NCBI GenBank assembly: GCA_949752795.1
Contig: OX457060.1
Span: 3,091,454 to 3,155,453, forward strand
DNA: 64,000 nt
Direction: 5' to 3'
From: Hyperoodon ampullatus
Taxonomy: Eukaryota; Chordata; Mammalia; Artiodactyla; Ziphiidae
Made by a program: the position numbers and the translations under genes. Shown here piece after piece: positions 1 through 11,184 of this stretch. The notes beneath the pieces are model-generated. The model saw only the letters and a list, made by a program, of their open reading frames with translations. It made no database searches and was not told where the DNA came from. Numbering within the stretch: the first letter of the stretch is position 1; every line of letters starts with the position of its first letter.

Positions 1-904
1 TTTTCTTCTCTCTTACTGCAGACTGGCTTCATCCAGGGAGCAGAGAGGGGAACATCTAGAGCCACATACCAAAGGCATGGCCCCTGGAGGCCCCTCTTTA
101 TATTTTCAAGCCATTCCCAGAGGGTAGATAACCACTGAGAGATAAGCAGCATCTGCAAAATTTGTGATCCAGTGCATGCTCCTAAGTACAAGAGCAATGG
201 TGGACTGACTGCCAGCTACTATGGAATTACCCTTATATTATAGTCTACCTTATATATGTCCAGGTAATATGTCAATGGTGGGAAAATAAAAGGAGAGAAG
301 TTGAAAGCCCTGTTTCTTGGCAGTAATTGAATTTTACCCTAAAATGTAATTGTGTATATATTATTTTCTTCTCTAAACTTTGAGTGTCTTGAGGAGTGTA
401 TGGCACTAGCATTTAATATACACTTGATTGAATGAATGAATAAATAAATATTCTAAGGGACTATAAATTAATTACAATTTAACATGATAGAAAACCTCAA
501 GTTATACAGACAATAAATATGTTCAGAAGTAGATAAAAAGATATCGGTGTATACCTAAATATTTAGTATATTTCTTTAATACTATTTAAAATGGTATTTT
601 CTTTAATAATTAAAAAATTTAATGACTAATTTGTGGTTAATATACTTATTTAAGTTCACTTTTAATATAAAATACATGCAACTTGGTTGCAAGTCATTAC
701 AGTGCCTGGCTTTATCTCCTATCAGAAGAGAAGGTAAATCCTCTGGAGAATTATAACATCAACATACGTTCATCAGAATATTCTAATCTAGTAATGAAAA
801 TTAAATAGAAATTACTTGTAAAATCAGAATATATAATATCTCAAAATGAGTAACACATTAGATGGACTTACCAAAGATTAAACACAGCGGAAGAGTGTAT
901 TACT
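1..904. other. AT-rich non-coding DNA with a possible L2 relic
   Basis: No coding region or clear young repeat is visible. At about 378-455 the text 'gagtgtcttgaggagtgtatg' style wording running into repeated 'gaatgaatgaataaat' resembles the 3' end of an L2 element. The rest is AT-rich and unassigned. Confidence 0.4.
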
Positions 905-1277
905 GAACTAGATGATAAAGTAGTAGAAAATAAGACTCAGACTTGAAGAGAAAGAAAGAAAACTGACTTAAAAAAATGAAATAAAGATCAATAGAAAATC
1001 TGTAAGTACATAAATGAAAAAATCAGGAAAATACAGAAAAGATCATTAGAGAAATGGTGAGAATGTTCCACATACATGCAAATGGAGGGGAAAGAAGAGA
1101 GAGGATGGGACAGAGCAATATGAGAAGAGATAATGACCAAAATGTTTCCAGAGTAAATGAAAGACAAATTCACAGAGTCTAAACCCTCTACTAATTCTTA
1201 ACAGGAAAATGTCAAAGAAAAGTACACATAGGCACATCATAGTAAGACTGCAGAAAGAGAGAGAGAGAGAATATCTT
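905..1277 (+). mobile_element. Old L1/HAL1-like ORF1 fragment, left part
   Basis: An A-rich sense stretch that resembles ORF1 of an old L1 or HAL1 element, including the phrases 'agagataatgaccaaaatg' and 'caggcacatcatag'-like text near 1130-1245. It carries many stops. It is cut at 1278 by the 5'-inverted L1 and appears to resume at 3160, so it is the host of that insertion. The family (HAL1 or L1M) is inferred from wording only. Confidence 0.5.
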
Positions 1278-1290
1278 AAGAATGGCCTGA
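1278..1290. repeat. 5' target site duplication of the twin-primed L1
   Basis: aagaatggcctga, repeated exactly at 3147-3159 right after the A-rich tail of the element. Confidence 0.9.
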
Positions 1291-3146
1291 TCCATGAGCA
1301 TGATATATCTTTCCATTTATTTGTGTTATCTTCCATTTCTTTCATCAGTGTCTTATTGTTTTCAGAGCACAGGCTCTTTGTTAAAACGTCCATACTACCC
1401 AAAGCAATCTATAGATTCAAGGCAATCCTTATCAAAATGTCAATGGCATTTTACACAGAACTAGTACAAATAATTCTAAAATTTGTATGGAACCACAGAA
1501 GACCCTAAATAACCAAAGAAATTTTGAGAAAGAAGAACAAAGCTGGAGGCATCAAGATTCCCTGGTTTCAAACTATGCTACAAACCTATAGTAATCAAAG
1601 CAGTATGGTACTGGCACAAAAACAGACACCTAGATCAATGGAAGATAAGAGAGAGCCTAGAAATAAACCCATTCTTATATGGCCAATTAATCTATGACAA
1701 AAAAAGGACAAGAAAATACAATGCGGAAAGGACAGTATCTTCAATAAATAGTGTTGGGAAAACTGGACAGCTATATGCAAAAAAATGAAACTAGACCACT
1801 TTCTTATACCATATACAAAAATTAACTCAAATGGATTAAAGACAAATGTAAGACCTGAAACTATAAAGCTCCTAGAAGAAAGCAGAGGAAATGAGCTCTT
1901 TGACATCAGTCTTAACAGTATTTTTTTGGATCAGTCTCCTCAGGCAAGAAAAACAAAAGCAAAAATAAACAAATGAGACTACATCAAACTAAAAAGCTTT
2001 TGCACAGCAAAGGAAAGCACCAACAGAACAAAAAGGCAACCTACTGAATGGGAGAAGATATTTGCAAATGATATGCCCAATAAGAGGTTAATATACAAAA
2101 TATACAAAGAACTCACACAACTCAATATAAAAAAACCAATCTTATTTAAAAATGGGCAGAGGACCTGAATAGACATTTTTCCAAAGAAAACATATGGATG
2201 TCCAATGGGTACATGAAAAGATGCTCAACATCATTAATCATCAGATAAATGCAAATCAAAACCACAATGGAAAAAAAAACACAGTAGTGAATGACTATTA
2301 TCAAAAAGAAAATAAATAACATGTGTTAGTGAGGATGTGAAGAAAACGGAAACCTCCCCTACACTGTTGGTGGGAATGTAAACTGGTACAGCCATTATGG
2401 GAAACAGAATGGAGGTTCTTCAAAAAATTAAAAATATAACTATCATATGATCCAGCAATTCCTCTTTTGGGTATTTATCCAAAGAATATTAAAACACTAA
2501 TTTGAAAAGATATATACACCCCAATGTTCATGGTAGCATTATTTACAATATCTACTTAGGAAGCAACCTAAATGTCCATTGATAGATAAACAGATAAAAA
2601 ATTAAAACGGATATTTATATTATGTATTATATACATAATATATATATATTCAATGGAATATTACTCAACTACAAAAAAGAATGAAATCTTACCATTCACG
2701 ACGATATGGATGGACCTAGAGGGTATTATGCTAAATGAAATAAGTCAGAGAAAGACAAATATCATAGGATTTCACTTATATATGGAATCTAAACACAAAA
2801 CAAATGAACAAAGCTAACAAAATAGAAACAGACTCATAGATACAGGGAACAAACTGGTGGTCACTGAGGTCGGGAGTGGGAATCAGGGGAGATGGGAATG
2901 GGTGAAATAGGTGAAGAGAGTTAAGAAGTACAAACTTCCAGTTATAAAATAAATAAATCATGGGAATGAACTGTACAGCATAGGGAATATAGTCAATAAT
3001 ATTGTAATAAATTTGCATGGTGACAAATGGTAACTAGACTTATCATGGTGATCATCTCATAAAGTATAAAAATATCAAGTCATTATGTTGTACACCTGAA
3101 CCTAATATTGTAAGTCAATTATACTACAATCAAAAATAAATAAATA
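1291..3146 (+). mobile_element. 5'-inverted (twin-primed) L1 insertion
   Basis: A 5'-truncated L1 with its first part inverted. Bases 1291 to about 1382 read on the minus strand as L1 ORF2 (motifs [18 protein letters not shown] and CSW). From about 1386 the plus strand continues with the next part of ORF2 ([16 protein letters not shown]), losing roughly 20 bases at the switch. It then runs through the ORF2 3' end to a 3' UTR and an A-rich tail (AATAAATAAATAAA). A 13-base repeat, aagaatggcctga, flanks it at 1278-1290 and 3147-3159. This is the expected product of twin priming during target-primed reverse transcription. The ORF is broken throughout and the element cannot move. Confidence 0.9.
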
Positions 3147-3159
3147 AAGAATGGCCTGA
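3147..3159. repeat. 3' target site duplication of the twin-primed L1
   Basis: Exact copy of 1278-1290 directly after the tail. Together they bound the insertion. Confidence 0.9.
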
Positions 3160-3351
3160 AGAAAAGGCACATTACCTTCAAAAGAGTACCAGTAAGATGG
3201 ACATTTGATCTTGTAACAGAAATAATAAAAGCTAGAAGAACAATGGAATGATTTTCAATTATACCAGGAAAAAAAATTTTTAAGTGAATAAATAATGGCC
3301 AACCTGGCATTCTAAACCTTGAGAAAATTTCCCCACAAAATTAATATAAAG
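3160..3351 (+). mobile_element. Old L1/HAL1-like fragment, continuation
   Basis: A-rich sense sequence that fits as the continuation of 905-1277 once the twin-primed L1 is removed: 'aagaaaaggcacattacctt' and following text resemble the ORF1 C-terminal region of old L1/HAL1. It is interrupted again at 3364 by an L1 3' end. Confidence 0.45.
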
Positions 3352-3363
3352 AAAATGCTTTAG

Positions 3364-3617
3364 AGAGAGAGGCATGGACATATATACACTACCAAACATA
3401 AGGTAGATAGCTAGTGGGAAGTAGCCGCATAGCACAGGGAGATCAGCTCGGTGCTTTGTGACCGACTGGAGGGGTGGGATAGGGAGGGTGGGAGGGAGGG
3501 AGACGCAAGAGGGAAGGGATATGGGAACAGATGTATATGTATAACTGATTCACTTTGTTATAAAGCAGAAACTAATACACCATTGTGAAGCAATTATACT
3601 CCAATAAAGTTGTAAAA
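3364..3617 (+). mobile_element. Young cetartiodactyl-type L1 3' UTR insertion
   Basis: A severely 5'-truncated L1 that keeps only the 3' UTR and A tail. Its text ('gctagtgggaagtagccgca', 'cagctcggtgctttgtgacc', 'gattcactttgttata') closely matches the 3' end of the larger L1 at about 56000-56240 in this window. It is flanked by the 12-base duplication aaaatgctttag at 3352-3363 and 3618-3629. It contains no coding sequence. Confidence 0.9.
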
Positions 3618-3629
3618 AAAATGCTTTAG

Positions 3630-4372
3630 CACAAACCAAAAGTAAGAATAATCATGGTTATCAAACCTTCATAAAAGAAATAAAAAAAGATATTTCTTCT
3701 ACAAAAGTGAGCAGTGGGGGAAAAAAATGACCCTGGATTACAAAAGCAAAGTATAGACCTCTCTGGAAGAACACATTTTTAACACAGGTAGCAATGTTGG
3801 AGTCCCACATATAAAATGCTGCCAAATATGAGTTCACACAAGGAAATAAGCCACAATTTGAAATAATAAGAAATAAAAAGCAGTATAATTAGACAAGCTA
3901 TTAATATAGATAACTAAGAACTATGGGCTATAGACTTATAGAATAAGCATGTATAAAATAAAGAAATAAAAGCTGAAACTTTTAAGAAGAGATGAAAAAA
4001 CAAGACACTATAAAATACTAATTTTTTTAAAGAGTTAAAAGGAAATTTTGGAAATGAAAAATATCACTTAATCTAAAATTTTAAGCATGTGTTAAACAAC
4101 ATATTAGACATAGAGAGGATGAGAGAACTGAAAGATAAATCTAAAGAAATTACCCAGAAACTTCCACAGAGGAATTGACAAGTGAAAATATTAGAAGTGA
4201 AGTTAAGAGAAATGGGGGATAGAATGAGAAGAGTTAACATAGCTCCAAGGATATCATACATGAGAAGAAAGAGAATGGGGGAAGGCAATATTCAAAAAGA
4301 TAATGGCTTAAAAACTTCTAGAACTGATGAAAGATATTAAACCTCAGATTCAGAAAGCATAAGAAAGACATT
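3630..4372 (+). mobile_element. Degraded old L1-like sequence
   Basis: AT-rich sense DNA. The part from about 4030 ('ggagttaagagaaatggggg' style text, 'aaaaagataatggcttaaaa') reads like an old L1/HAL1 ORF1 region full of stops. Bases 3630-4020 cannot be assigned with confidence. No ORF is intact. Confidence 0.4.
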
Positions 4373-4388
4373 AAAACTCAGATTCAGG

Positions 4389-4719
4389 GGGCTTCCCTGG
4401 TGGCGCAGTGGTTGAGAGTCTGCCTGCCGATGCAGGGGACACGGGTTCGTGCCCCGGTCTGGGAAGATCCCACATGCTGCGGAGCAACTGGGCCCGTGAG
4501 CCAAAATTACTGAGCCTGCGCGTCTGGAGCCTGTGCTCCGCAACAAGAGAGGCCGCGATAGTGAGAGGCCCGCGCACCGCGATGAAGAGTGGCCCCCGCT
4601 CTCCACAACTAGAGAAAGCCCTCGCACAGAAACGAAGACCCAACACAGCCAAAAATAAATAAATAGATAAAGCAAACTGTCAACAAGTAAAAATAAACAC
4701 TATTAAAAAAAAAAAAAAA
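4389..4719 (+). mobile_element. CHR-type SINE (intermediate form) with a 3' transduced tail
   Basis: A tRNA-derived SINE that begins 'ggcttccctggtggcgcagt' and carries an A-box/B-box-like tRNA part ('ggttcgtgcccc'). The 3' body is the longer type ('cacaactagagaaagccc', 'gacccaacacagcc'), followed by an AAATA-rich tail ending near 4671. About 33 unrelated bases (4672-4704) follow, then a second pure A run (4705-4719). The 17-base duplication aaaactcagattcaggg lies at 4373-4389 and 4716-4732, outside the extra segment. The whole unit was therefore inserted at once, as expected when a SINE transcript reads through into its source flank. Confidence 0.88.
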
Positions 4720-4732
4720 CTCAGATTCAGGG

Positions 4733-4972
4733 AGCATAATTTATTTCAAGCAAAATAAATAAAGATGAATCAACAAGCCGACTTATCAAAGGGAAACTGT
4801 AGAAAAAGGGGGAAAAAATATCCCAAAACAAAAAGAGAGAGAAGACAAGTTACCTCCAGAAGCAAGCAAAAATGTACTGACTGTACTATCAGCAGCAGAA
4901 GTCAGAGAGAATAGAATAGTATTTTCAAAGTTCTAGAGGAAAATAACTGTCAGTCTAAAATTTTGGACCATG
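4733..4972 (+). mobile_element. Old L1/HAL1-like fragment
   Basis: A-rich sense text ('aatagtattttcaaagttct', 'ctgtcagtctaaaattttgg') similar to the end of HAL1/L1 ORF1. It is the continuation of the host interrupted by the SINE at 4389 and is itself interrupted by the LTR-like block that follows. Confidence 0.45.
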
Positions 4973-4974
4973 TT

Positions 4975-5505
4975 AAAGTTTGTTAATGCTCTTCAGCCAA
5001 AGACTCAAAGAATATACCTTGAGTAGTAGAATAAGTTGGGTTTATTACTTGTTGTGGCAAGAGGGAGACCATGGTGTATCTCAGTAAGAGGGTGCTAGAC
5101 ATGATCTATTATAGCATCTGGGCTATGATTGGGTAATCTTGGGGAGGGTCTAAAGAATCAGAGGACTCTTTTTGGATGTGGGTGTTATCAGCAAGTGAGA
5201 GCAATTCTATGATTGTGTATCTCAATAATTATCAGGAGGGAGGACTAGATTGAGGATAAGCTGTAATTGGTTAAAAGTTGCAGTCACTCTTTTAGCAAGA
5301 GAGGGAGACGTTTGGGGTTTTGTGAGCTGTACAGTGACCTTGTCTGAGTGAAGTATCTGTGAGACTGTTTATGTTCAACAAGAGAACAGCACGGCTTAGC
5401 TGTAAGCATCAGATTCGTCGATAATAATATTGAGACCTAACTGTGACGTTAGATCAGTCCCAGATGTCGAGAGCTGCCTTTTCTATCCTTAACGTCTATT
5501 CATAA
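4975..5505 (-). mobile_element. LTR-like segment inside old L1 sequence
   Basis: This block does not match its HAL1-like surroundings, which seem to resume at about 5505 ('aaatgaggatgaaataaata'). On the minus strand it holds an AATAAA signal near 5038-5043 and has the composition of a solo endogenous-retrovirus LTR. I could not fix TG/CA ends or a clean target duplication, so both the boundaries and the class are tentative. It has no coding content. Confidence 0.35.
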
Positions 5506-5952
5506 ATGAGGATGAAATAAATAAGAATGAATTAGTGAGTCTGACACTCACAGTCCCTCACTGAAGGTAATTCTAAAGGGTATAACTTCAGAAGTAGGAA
5601 ATTGAGCCCAGAAGGAATGGGATATGAGAAAGAATAGTGAAGAAAGGAATTGGTAATCATGGCTATCAATCAAACCTCACATTAACAGTATGAAACAATA
5701 ATAACAATAGTGATGGGAGAGGTTAAAAAATAAGGTTGGACCACAATTCTGAACCATATGTAAGATCAGAGGGGAAAGATTAGGCCAGGCATTCTATGGC
5801 TCCTGCATTAAGGAAGAGGTAGCCATTCTGATTAACCATAAGGCTTTGTTAAGGCAAGAATGCATGTTAAAATTTAAGAGTAACTCCTAAAAAAATAGAA
5901 ATAGGCCATATAAATTTGGTGGGGGAAGGAATGAAAACATTCATAAGGAAAG
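5506..5952 (+). mobile_element. Old L1/HAL1-like fragment
   Basis: Sense A-rich text ('aacaataataacaatagtga', 'gcatgttaaaatttaagagt') of the kind found in the 3' part of HAL1. It continues the host sequence past the LTR-like block and runs up to the SINE at 5961. Confidence 0.45.
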
Positions 5953-5960
5953 AAAGGGGA

Positions 5961-6171
5961 GGGCTTCCCTGGTGGCGCAGTGGTTGAGAGTCCACCTGCC
6001 GATGCAGTGGATACAGGTTCGTGTCCCGGTCTGGGAGGATTCCACATGCCGCAGAGCGGCTGGGCCCGTGAGCCATGGCCGCTGAGCCTGCACGTCCAGA
6101 TCCTGTGCTTCGCAATGGGAGAGGCCACAACAGTGAGAGGCCCGTGTACCAAAAAAAAAAAAAAAAAAAAA
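5961..6171 (+). mobile_element. CHR-2-type SINE, short form
   Basis: Starts 'gggcttccctggtggcgcag' and ends after 'gtgagaggcccgtgtacc' in a 21-base A run. It lacks the 3' block present in the copies at 4389, 33036, 34615 and 35125, which is the short, cetacean-deletion-like form. A short flanking repeat, aaagggga, lies at 5953-5960 and 6169-6176. Confidence 0.9.
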
Positions 6172-6640
6172 GGGGAAAAATGATGCCAAGAAATATCATG
6201 ATAAATGGAATATAAAAATGAATCCAAACATATCAGTAATGACTACAGAGGTAATGAGATTACATTTATCAGTTAAAGGGCAAAACTTACCAAAGTGGAT
6301 TTTTTTAGTGAGCTCTGTGCCTTTGCAACTGGCACACAAAACATAAGGACAAGAAGGTTGAAAGTTTTTAAAAGGATAGAAAATGAGCAAATATCATACT
6401 AGTAAAAGGAAGCTGGTTTCCCTAATTAACCATCAGTCTCAGATCCTCTCTCTCATCACTGCCTACTGCTCCATTTTTTTGTTTTTTAATTCAAAGCAAT
6501 TCTTTCTACCCATCATAACATGTCCCCAAATGGCCTTCCCAGCCGTTTTTACAATATGAACTTTCAATTCCAGATACAACCACTAACAGATTCCCCGTCT
6601 CTTGAAAAAGAAAATCTTATTGATTGGAGTGAGGAAGGTT
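6172..6640. other. Old L1-like remnant and unassigned DNA
   Basis: 6178-6330 ('catttatcagttaaagggca') may be further HAL1/L1 sequence. 6400-6640 shows no recognisable feature. Confidence 0.3.
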
Positions 6641-7013
6641 TAAGACATTAGAAATAACCCTTAGAAGAGAGTAGAAGGGTGGTTGCCCGGGGCTGAGGAG
6701 GGAGGAAACAAGGAGGTGATGGTCAAAGGGTACAAAATGTCAGGTACCTGAGAAGAGTAAATTCTAGAGATCCTCACGACAAGGTGCCTGTGGTTCATAA
6801 AGCCATGTTATATACTTAGAGCTTGGCTAAGAGGGTAGATCTCCCACTAAGTGTTCTTATCACAATAATAGAGAGGGTGGAGGAAACTTGGACCTGATGG
6901 ATGTATTTTTGCCATAGACTGGTGATGGCTTCACAGATGTATACTTATCTCCAAAGCCATCAGGTTGTATATATTAAATATGTACAGCTCTTTCTACATC
7001 AATAAAAAAAGAA
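6640..7013 (+). mobile_element. Old L1 3' end
   Basis: Reads like the 3' UTR of an old L1 ('gtggttgcccggggctgagg', 'actggtgatggcttcacaga') and ends in an A-rich tail 'atcaataaaaaaagaaaag'. No ORF. Confidence 0.55.
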
Positions 7014-7290
7014 AAGAAATATGGGAAGGTTCTGAAGAACTGGAGAAGTACTTCCCAATCCTGATTGCAATCATTATTTGAAGTTAGCTACTTTGTTTGA
7101 CGTTCAGAACAATGTCATTAAGTCGTTAAGAAAAGCTTACATGATGTTTATAAAAAACTGTTCATTAACACATTGTGTCAATTCAGTTCCTCCATGAAGC
7201 AGACACCAAGATGGAATTACACATGTAAAAGATTCACTAGGAGACATACCTGTGAAGGATAAAAGGAAGAAGGCAGAGAGAAGTTTAGAC

Positions 7291-9843
7291 CAGGGGTCCC
7301 CAACCCCTGGGCCACGGACTGGTACCAGACCGTGGCACGTGAGGAACCGGGCTGCACAGCAGGAAGTAAGCAGCAGGTGAGAGAGTGAAGCGTCATCTGT
7401 ATTTAGAGCCGCTCCCCATCGCTCGCATTACTGCCTGAGCTCCGCCTCCTGTCAGATCAGCAGCGGCATGAGATTCTTATACGAGTGCAAACCCTACTGT
7501 GAACTGCTCCTGCGAGGGATCTAGTTTGTGTGCTCCTTATGAGAATCTAATGCCTGATGATCTGAGGTACAGCTGAGGCAGTGATGCTAGTACTGGGGTG
7601 TGGATGCAAATACAGATTATCACTAGCAGAGAGGTGTGACTGCACAGAGACCATAATAAATCAATTGCTTGCAGACATATCAAAATCCTATCAGTGAGAG
7701 GCAAGCGACAATTAAGCTGCATCTGATGGCAGGTTTCATAGTGGCAAGTGAGTTGATGTACTTCAATTGTACAGCTGCATCTGATGGCAGTCTTTAAGTC
7801 AGAATCTGACACTTATTTTAGTCTGCGCATGACTTGCCCATTATTTTATTTACCACTTCCATCCTCACCTCTTTCCCGCACTGCGTGCTTGTCTCAGTCA
7901 CAGTTTTGGTAAGCTCACAACCATAACCAAAATGAGGAAAAAAAAATGTCACTGGAGAGCTTCTTTGAAAAGGGGGAAAGACACAATGATGAGACAACAG
8001 AAGACTCTAAGACTGCCAACAAAAAGAAGCTGCGTTTAAAAGAAAATACCAAGACTCCTACTTAAATTACAGGTTCATTGCAACGGGTGATTCACAATCT
8101 CCAAGCCTGCTTTGTATAATATGTGGCAACTGGCTACCCAACAAAGCCATGAAACCTTCAAAACTGTTTCACCATATCATCATTCTAGCGGCTAACCGCA
8201 CTGCTAAGGCTAAGAAGCACTTTACTATTGGTGAATTGTTGGTCCTGCCTGCTGCTAAGGACATTTGTGGTGAACTTTTAGGAGTGGCTGCAGCTCAAAA
8301 GGTGGCATGTGTTCCTCTTTCAGCTAGCACCGTAGATAAATTGATGAAATAGCTGAAGATATTGAGGCACAATTGTTAGAGAGGATTAATGAGTCACCAT
8401 GGTATGCAGACTCCAGGTTGACGAGTCTACCGATGTTGACAACAAGGCAACAATGCTTGTTTTTGTGCGATATATTTTTCAGGAGGATGTGCATGCAGAT
8501 ATGTTATGTGCACTTTTGTTGCAGCCAACACTACAGTTGCAGAACTATTCAAGTGTGAATGATTACATATCAAGAAAATTGAATTGGTCATTTTGTGTTG
8601 GTATATGCATGGACAGCGTGGCTGCCATGACTGGACAGCTTCCTGGTTTCGTTACTTGGGTCAAAGAGGCCGCTTCTGAATGTGAATCTACGCACTGTGT
8701 CATCCATAGAGAAAGGCTGGCTAGCCGGAAGATGTCACCTGAACTTAACAATGTTTTGCAGGATGTGATTAAAATTATCAACCATATTAAAATACATGCC
8801 CTTGACTCATGTCTGTTCACGCAGCTCTGTGAGGAGATGGACGCAGAGCACATGTGTCTTCTCTCATACACAGAAGGGAGACGGCTTTCTAAAGGGAGAT
8901 CACTGGCCAGAGGTTTTGAGTTATGAGAGCTGCTCCAGAGATTCCTTTTAGAAAAACAGTCACCACTGGCAGCACATTCCAGTGATACAGAATGGGTCTC
9001 AAAACTTGCTTACTTGTGTGACATATTCAACCTGCTCAACAAACTCAATCTATCACTTCAGGAGAGAAAAACGACTGTGTCCAAGTTGGCAGATAAAGTG
9101 GCTTCATTCAAAGCCAAACTGGAATTACTGGGGTGACAAGTGAACATTGGGATTTTTGACATGTTTCAAACATTAGCAGAGATTTTGAAAGAGGCTGAGC
9201 CAGGGCTTTCTTTTCTCCCAGATGGTGCATGATCACCTATCTCAGCTTTCAAAAGAGTTTGAGCATTACTTCCCAACCACAAAAGCCCCCCGTACTGGGA
9301 AGAAATGGATCTGCAACCCATTTATGAATAAGCCAGGTGAATCAGCTTTGTCCCTGCTAGACAAGGATCAACTGCTTGAGATCGCAAGTGACGATGGCCT
9401 GTAAAGTATGTTTGAGACAACTTCAAGTCTCCATACGTTCTGGATTAAAGTCAAGGCAGGATATCCTGAGATTGCCACAAAAGTACTGAAAAGCCTGCTT
9501 CCATTTCCAATATCCTATCTTTGTGAAGCAGGGTTTTCTGCAGTGACAGCAACCAAAATGAGATCACGGAGCAGATGGACATAAGCCACACACTTCAGGT
9601 GTCACTGTCTCCCATCACCCCCAGAGGGGACCATCTAGTTGCAGGAAAACAAGCTCAGGGCTCCCACTGATTCTACATTATGGCGAGTTGTATGATTATT
9701 TCATTATATATTACAATGTAATAATAATAAAAATAAAGTGTACAATAAACGTAATGCACTTGACTCATCACCCCACCCCAGTCCATGGAAAAATTGTCTT
9801 CCATGAAACCAGTACCTGGTGCCAAAAAGGCTGGGGACCACTG
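7291..9843 (+). mobile_element. hAT-superfamily DNA transposon, nearly full length
   Basis: A 2,553-bp element with hAT-type ends: CAGGGGTCCCCAACC at the left, and the matching inverted end GGCTGGGGACCACTG at the right. The flanking 8-base target duplications are gtttagac (7283-7290) and ctttagac (9844-9851), matching at 7 of 8 positions, the usual size for hAT. Inside is a decayed transposase gene (7932-9670). Long non-coding ends surround it, the left about 640 bp. A 264-bp relative with the same ends is at 27581-27844. The family was not named with certainty. Confidence 0.92.
7932..9670 (+). pseudogene. hAT transposase pseudogene
   Basis: A broken transposase gene in the hAT element. In order: a lysine-rich start around 7932-8040; a BED-type zinc finger begun by CIICG at about 8115-8132 whose trailing His pair is missing, with the sequence jumping near 8175 from KLFHH to a downstream segment; then the catalytic-domain region with VDESTDVDNKATMLVF (first Asp codon 8420-8422) and IHRERLASRKMSPELN near 8700. 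The C-terminal hAT dimerisation region has SYLCEAGFSAVTATKM near 9512-9560. Stops and frame changes occur near 7945, 8350, 8923, 9136 and 9402. The wording resembles the hAT group from which ZBED5/FAM200-type host genes derive, which is recognition, not a search result. It cannot encode a working enzyme. Confidence 0.85.
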
Positions 9844-9851
9844 CTTTAGAC

Positions 9852-11184
9852 CATGAAGCAGATCTAACCCCTGTGTAAGGAGAAAGGGATGGAAGTATTG
9901 AGTTGGAAGAGTCCCACACTAAAGCATATTTCTGAAAAGATCTCTTTCAGGCCAATGGAGTTTCCAGGCAAAGTTGCCCATCAGAGGAATTCCTTGTTGG
10001 ACAGGAATGGGTGGGCACTATTCCAGAATTCCTGTTCCAGAATTCCATATTGGATAAGAATGAGCCTGCCATGCTCATTCATTGGCTAGAAATGGTGCCA
10101 AGGAAGCATGGACTCAGTATTTACAGGGCAGCAGCTGGAGGCTGTCTGTCAACTATGCCCCTAGAGCAGACGCACATGAAGGAAATCTGAATGGCATGAC
10201 CCATGGACACCACGTTCATAACTTACACCACGCAGATTCATTCCACCACTCATGTTCAAGGGACAGCTACTCCACGGTCCCCTTGGGTCTCTCTTTATAA
10301 GAGAAAACTTAGAAGAGGGAGGTTAGTGAGATGAACCATGGTCCCTAACACTGCGGTTCCTCTTGGGGCCACAATTGGTACGCACCCTCTCCCCTCTACA
10401 CCATTCATTCTAAAGTCTCCTTATCCTCACCACTGCCTTAGCAAGCCTTGGTGGCTTACCTGGTAATAGGACCCAAACCTTTGTTCTGGAGAGGCCTGAA
10501 CAAACCACTGGTAGCCCTACCCTTTTCAAGCTGGAGTTGCTTCACAGGCCCATTCAATGGGAAGTACCAGGATGCACCTGATTGAATCAACTGGGTTCCA
10601 CAAGTAGTCCCCCCTGCCCCCATCATGTAAAAGCAGGCTTCCTGCTGATCAGAGCCAGTTATCCCAGACTCTTCTTCCTGCCTGCTAGTCCCAGGGTACA
10701 GGAGTCCAGAGTGCTCTGACTACAGTATAACCTATAGTTTAATGGGATTCTTACTCTGTCCACTGACAAAGCTTACTATCTCCACTGGGGATAAAGACTT
10801 TTATCCCACAGTGCCCATAGTTCCAAGCACATGAAGCACAAAATCCCCACAGGGTCATTGAGAGCGATGTTGAGTGGAGCCACCCATACTTTCAGGCATT
10901 GGTTCCTAGACTCATGTATCCTTCCCACTGAGGACACAGCACCACATCGAGGTCTCTGATTTAATATATTGTGCGTTTTGTCCTGAGGAGGGCATCCCGC
11001 CATCCAGAGTGCTAACTCTGCACTCACAGGGCAGCAGCTGAGCCTGCCACTCATCCACACTCCCAGCAGCTGGTTCTCTTGAAGGGGGTCCAAGGGCCAC
11101 ACCTCCATGACCACCCTAGACAAGGAAAGGTCAAAAGTGATGTAGAGGAGTTTCTAGGCGAACACCTAAAATCTAACTATTTCC
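9852..11184. other. Unassigned non-coding DNA
   Basis: No repeat family or coding exon recognised. The DNA either side of the hAT element (7014-7282 and 9852 onward) is continuous host sequence of moderate GC content. ORFs of 60-115 codons here show no domain or codon pattern and look like chance. Confidence 0.5.

Noticed and set aside
4389..4460. tRNA-like head with internal promoter boxes, possible tRNA gene
   Set aside because: It recurs in many copies with A tails and target duplications, so it is the head of a tRNA-derived SINE, not a functional tRNA gene.
4975..5505. Attempt to define exact LTR ends and a target duplication
   Set aside because: Several TG/CA pairs are possible and none gives a clean duplication, so only an approximate LTR-like call was kept.
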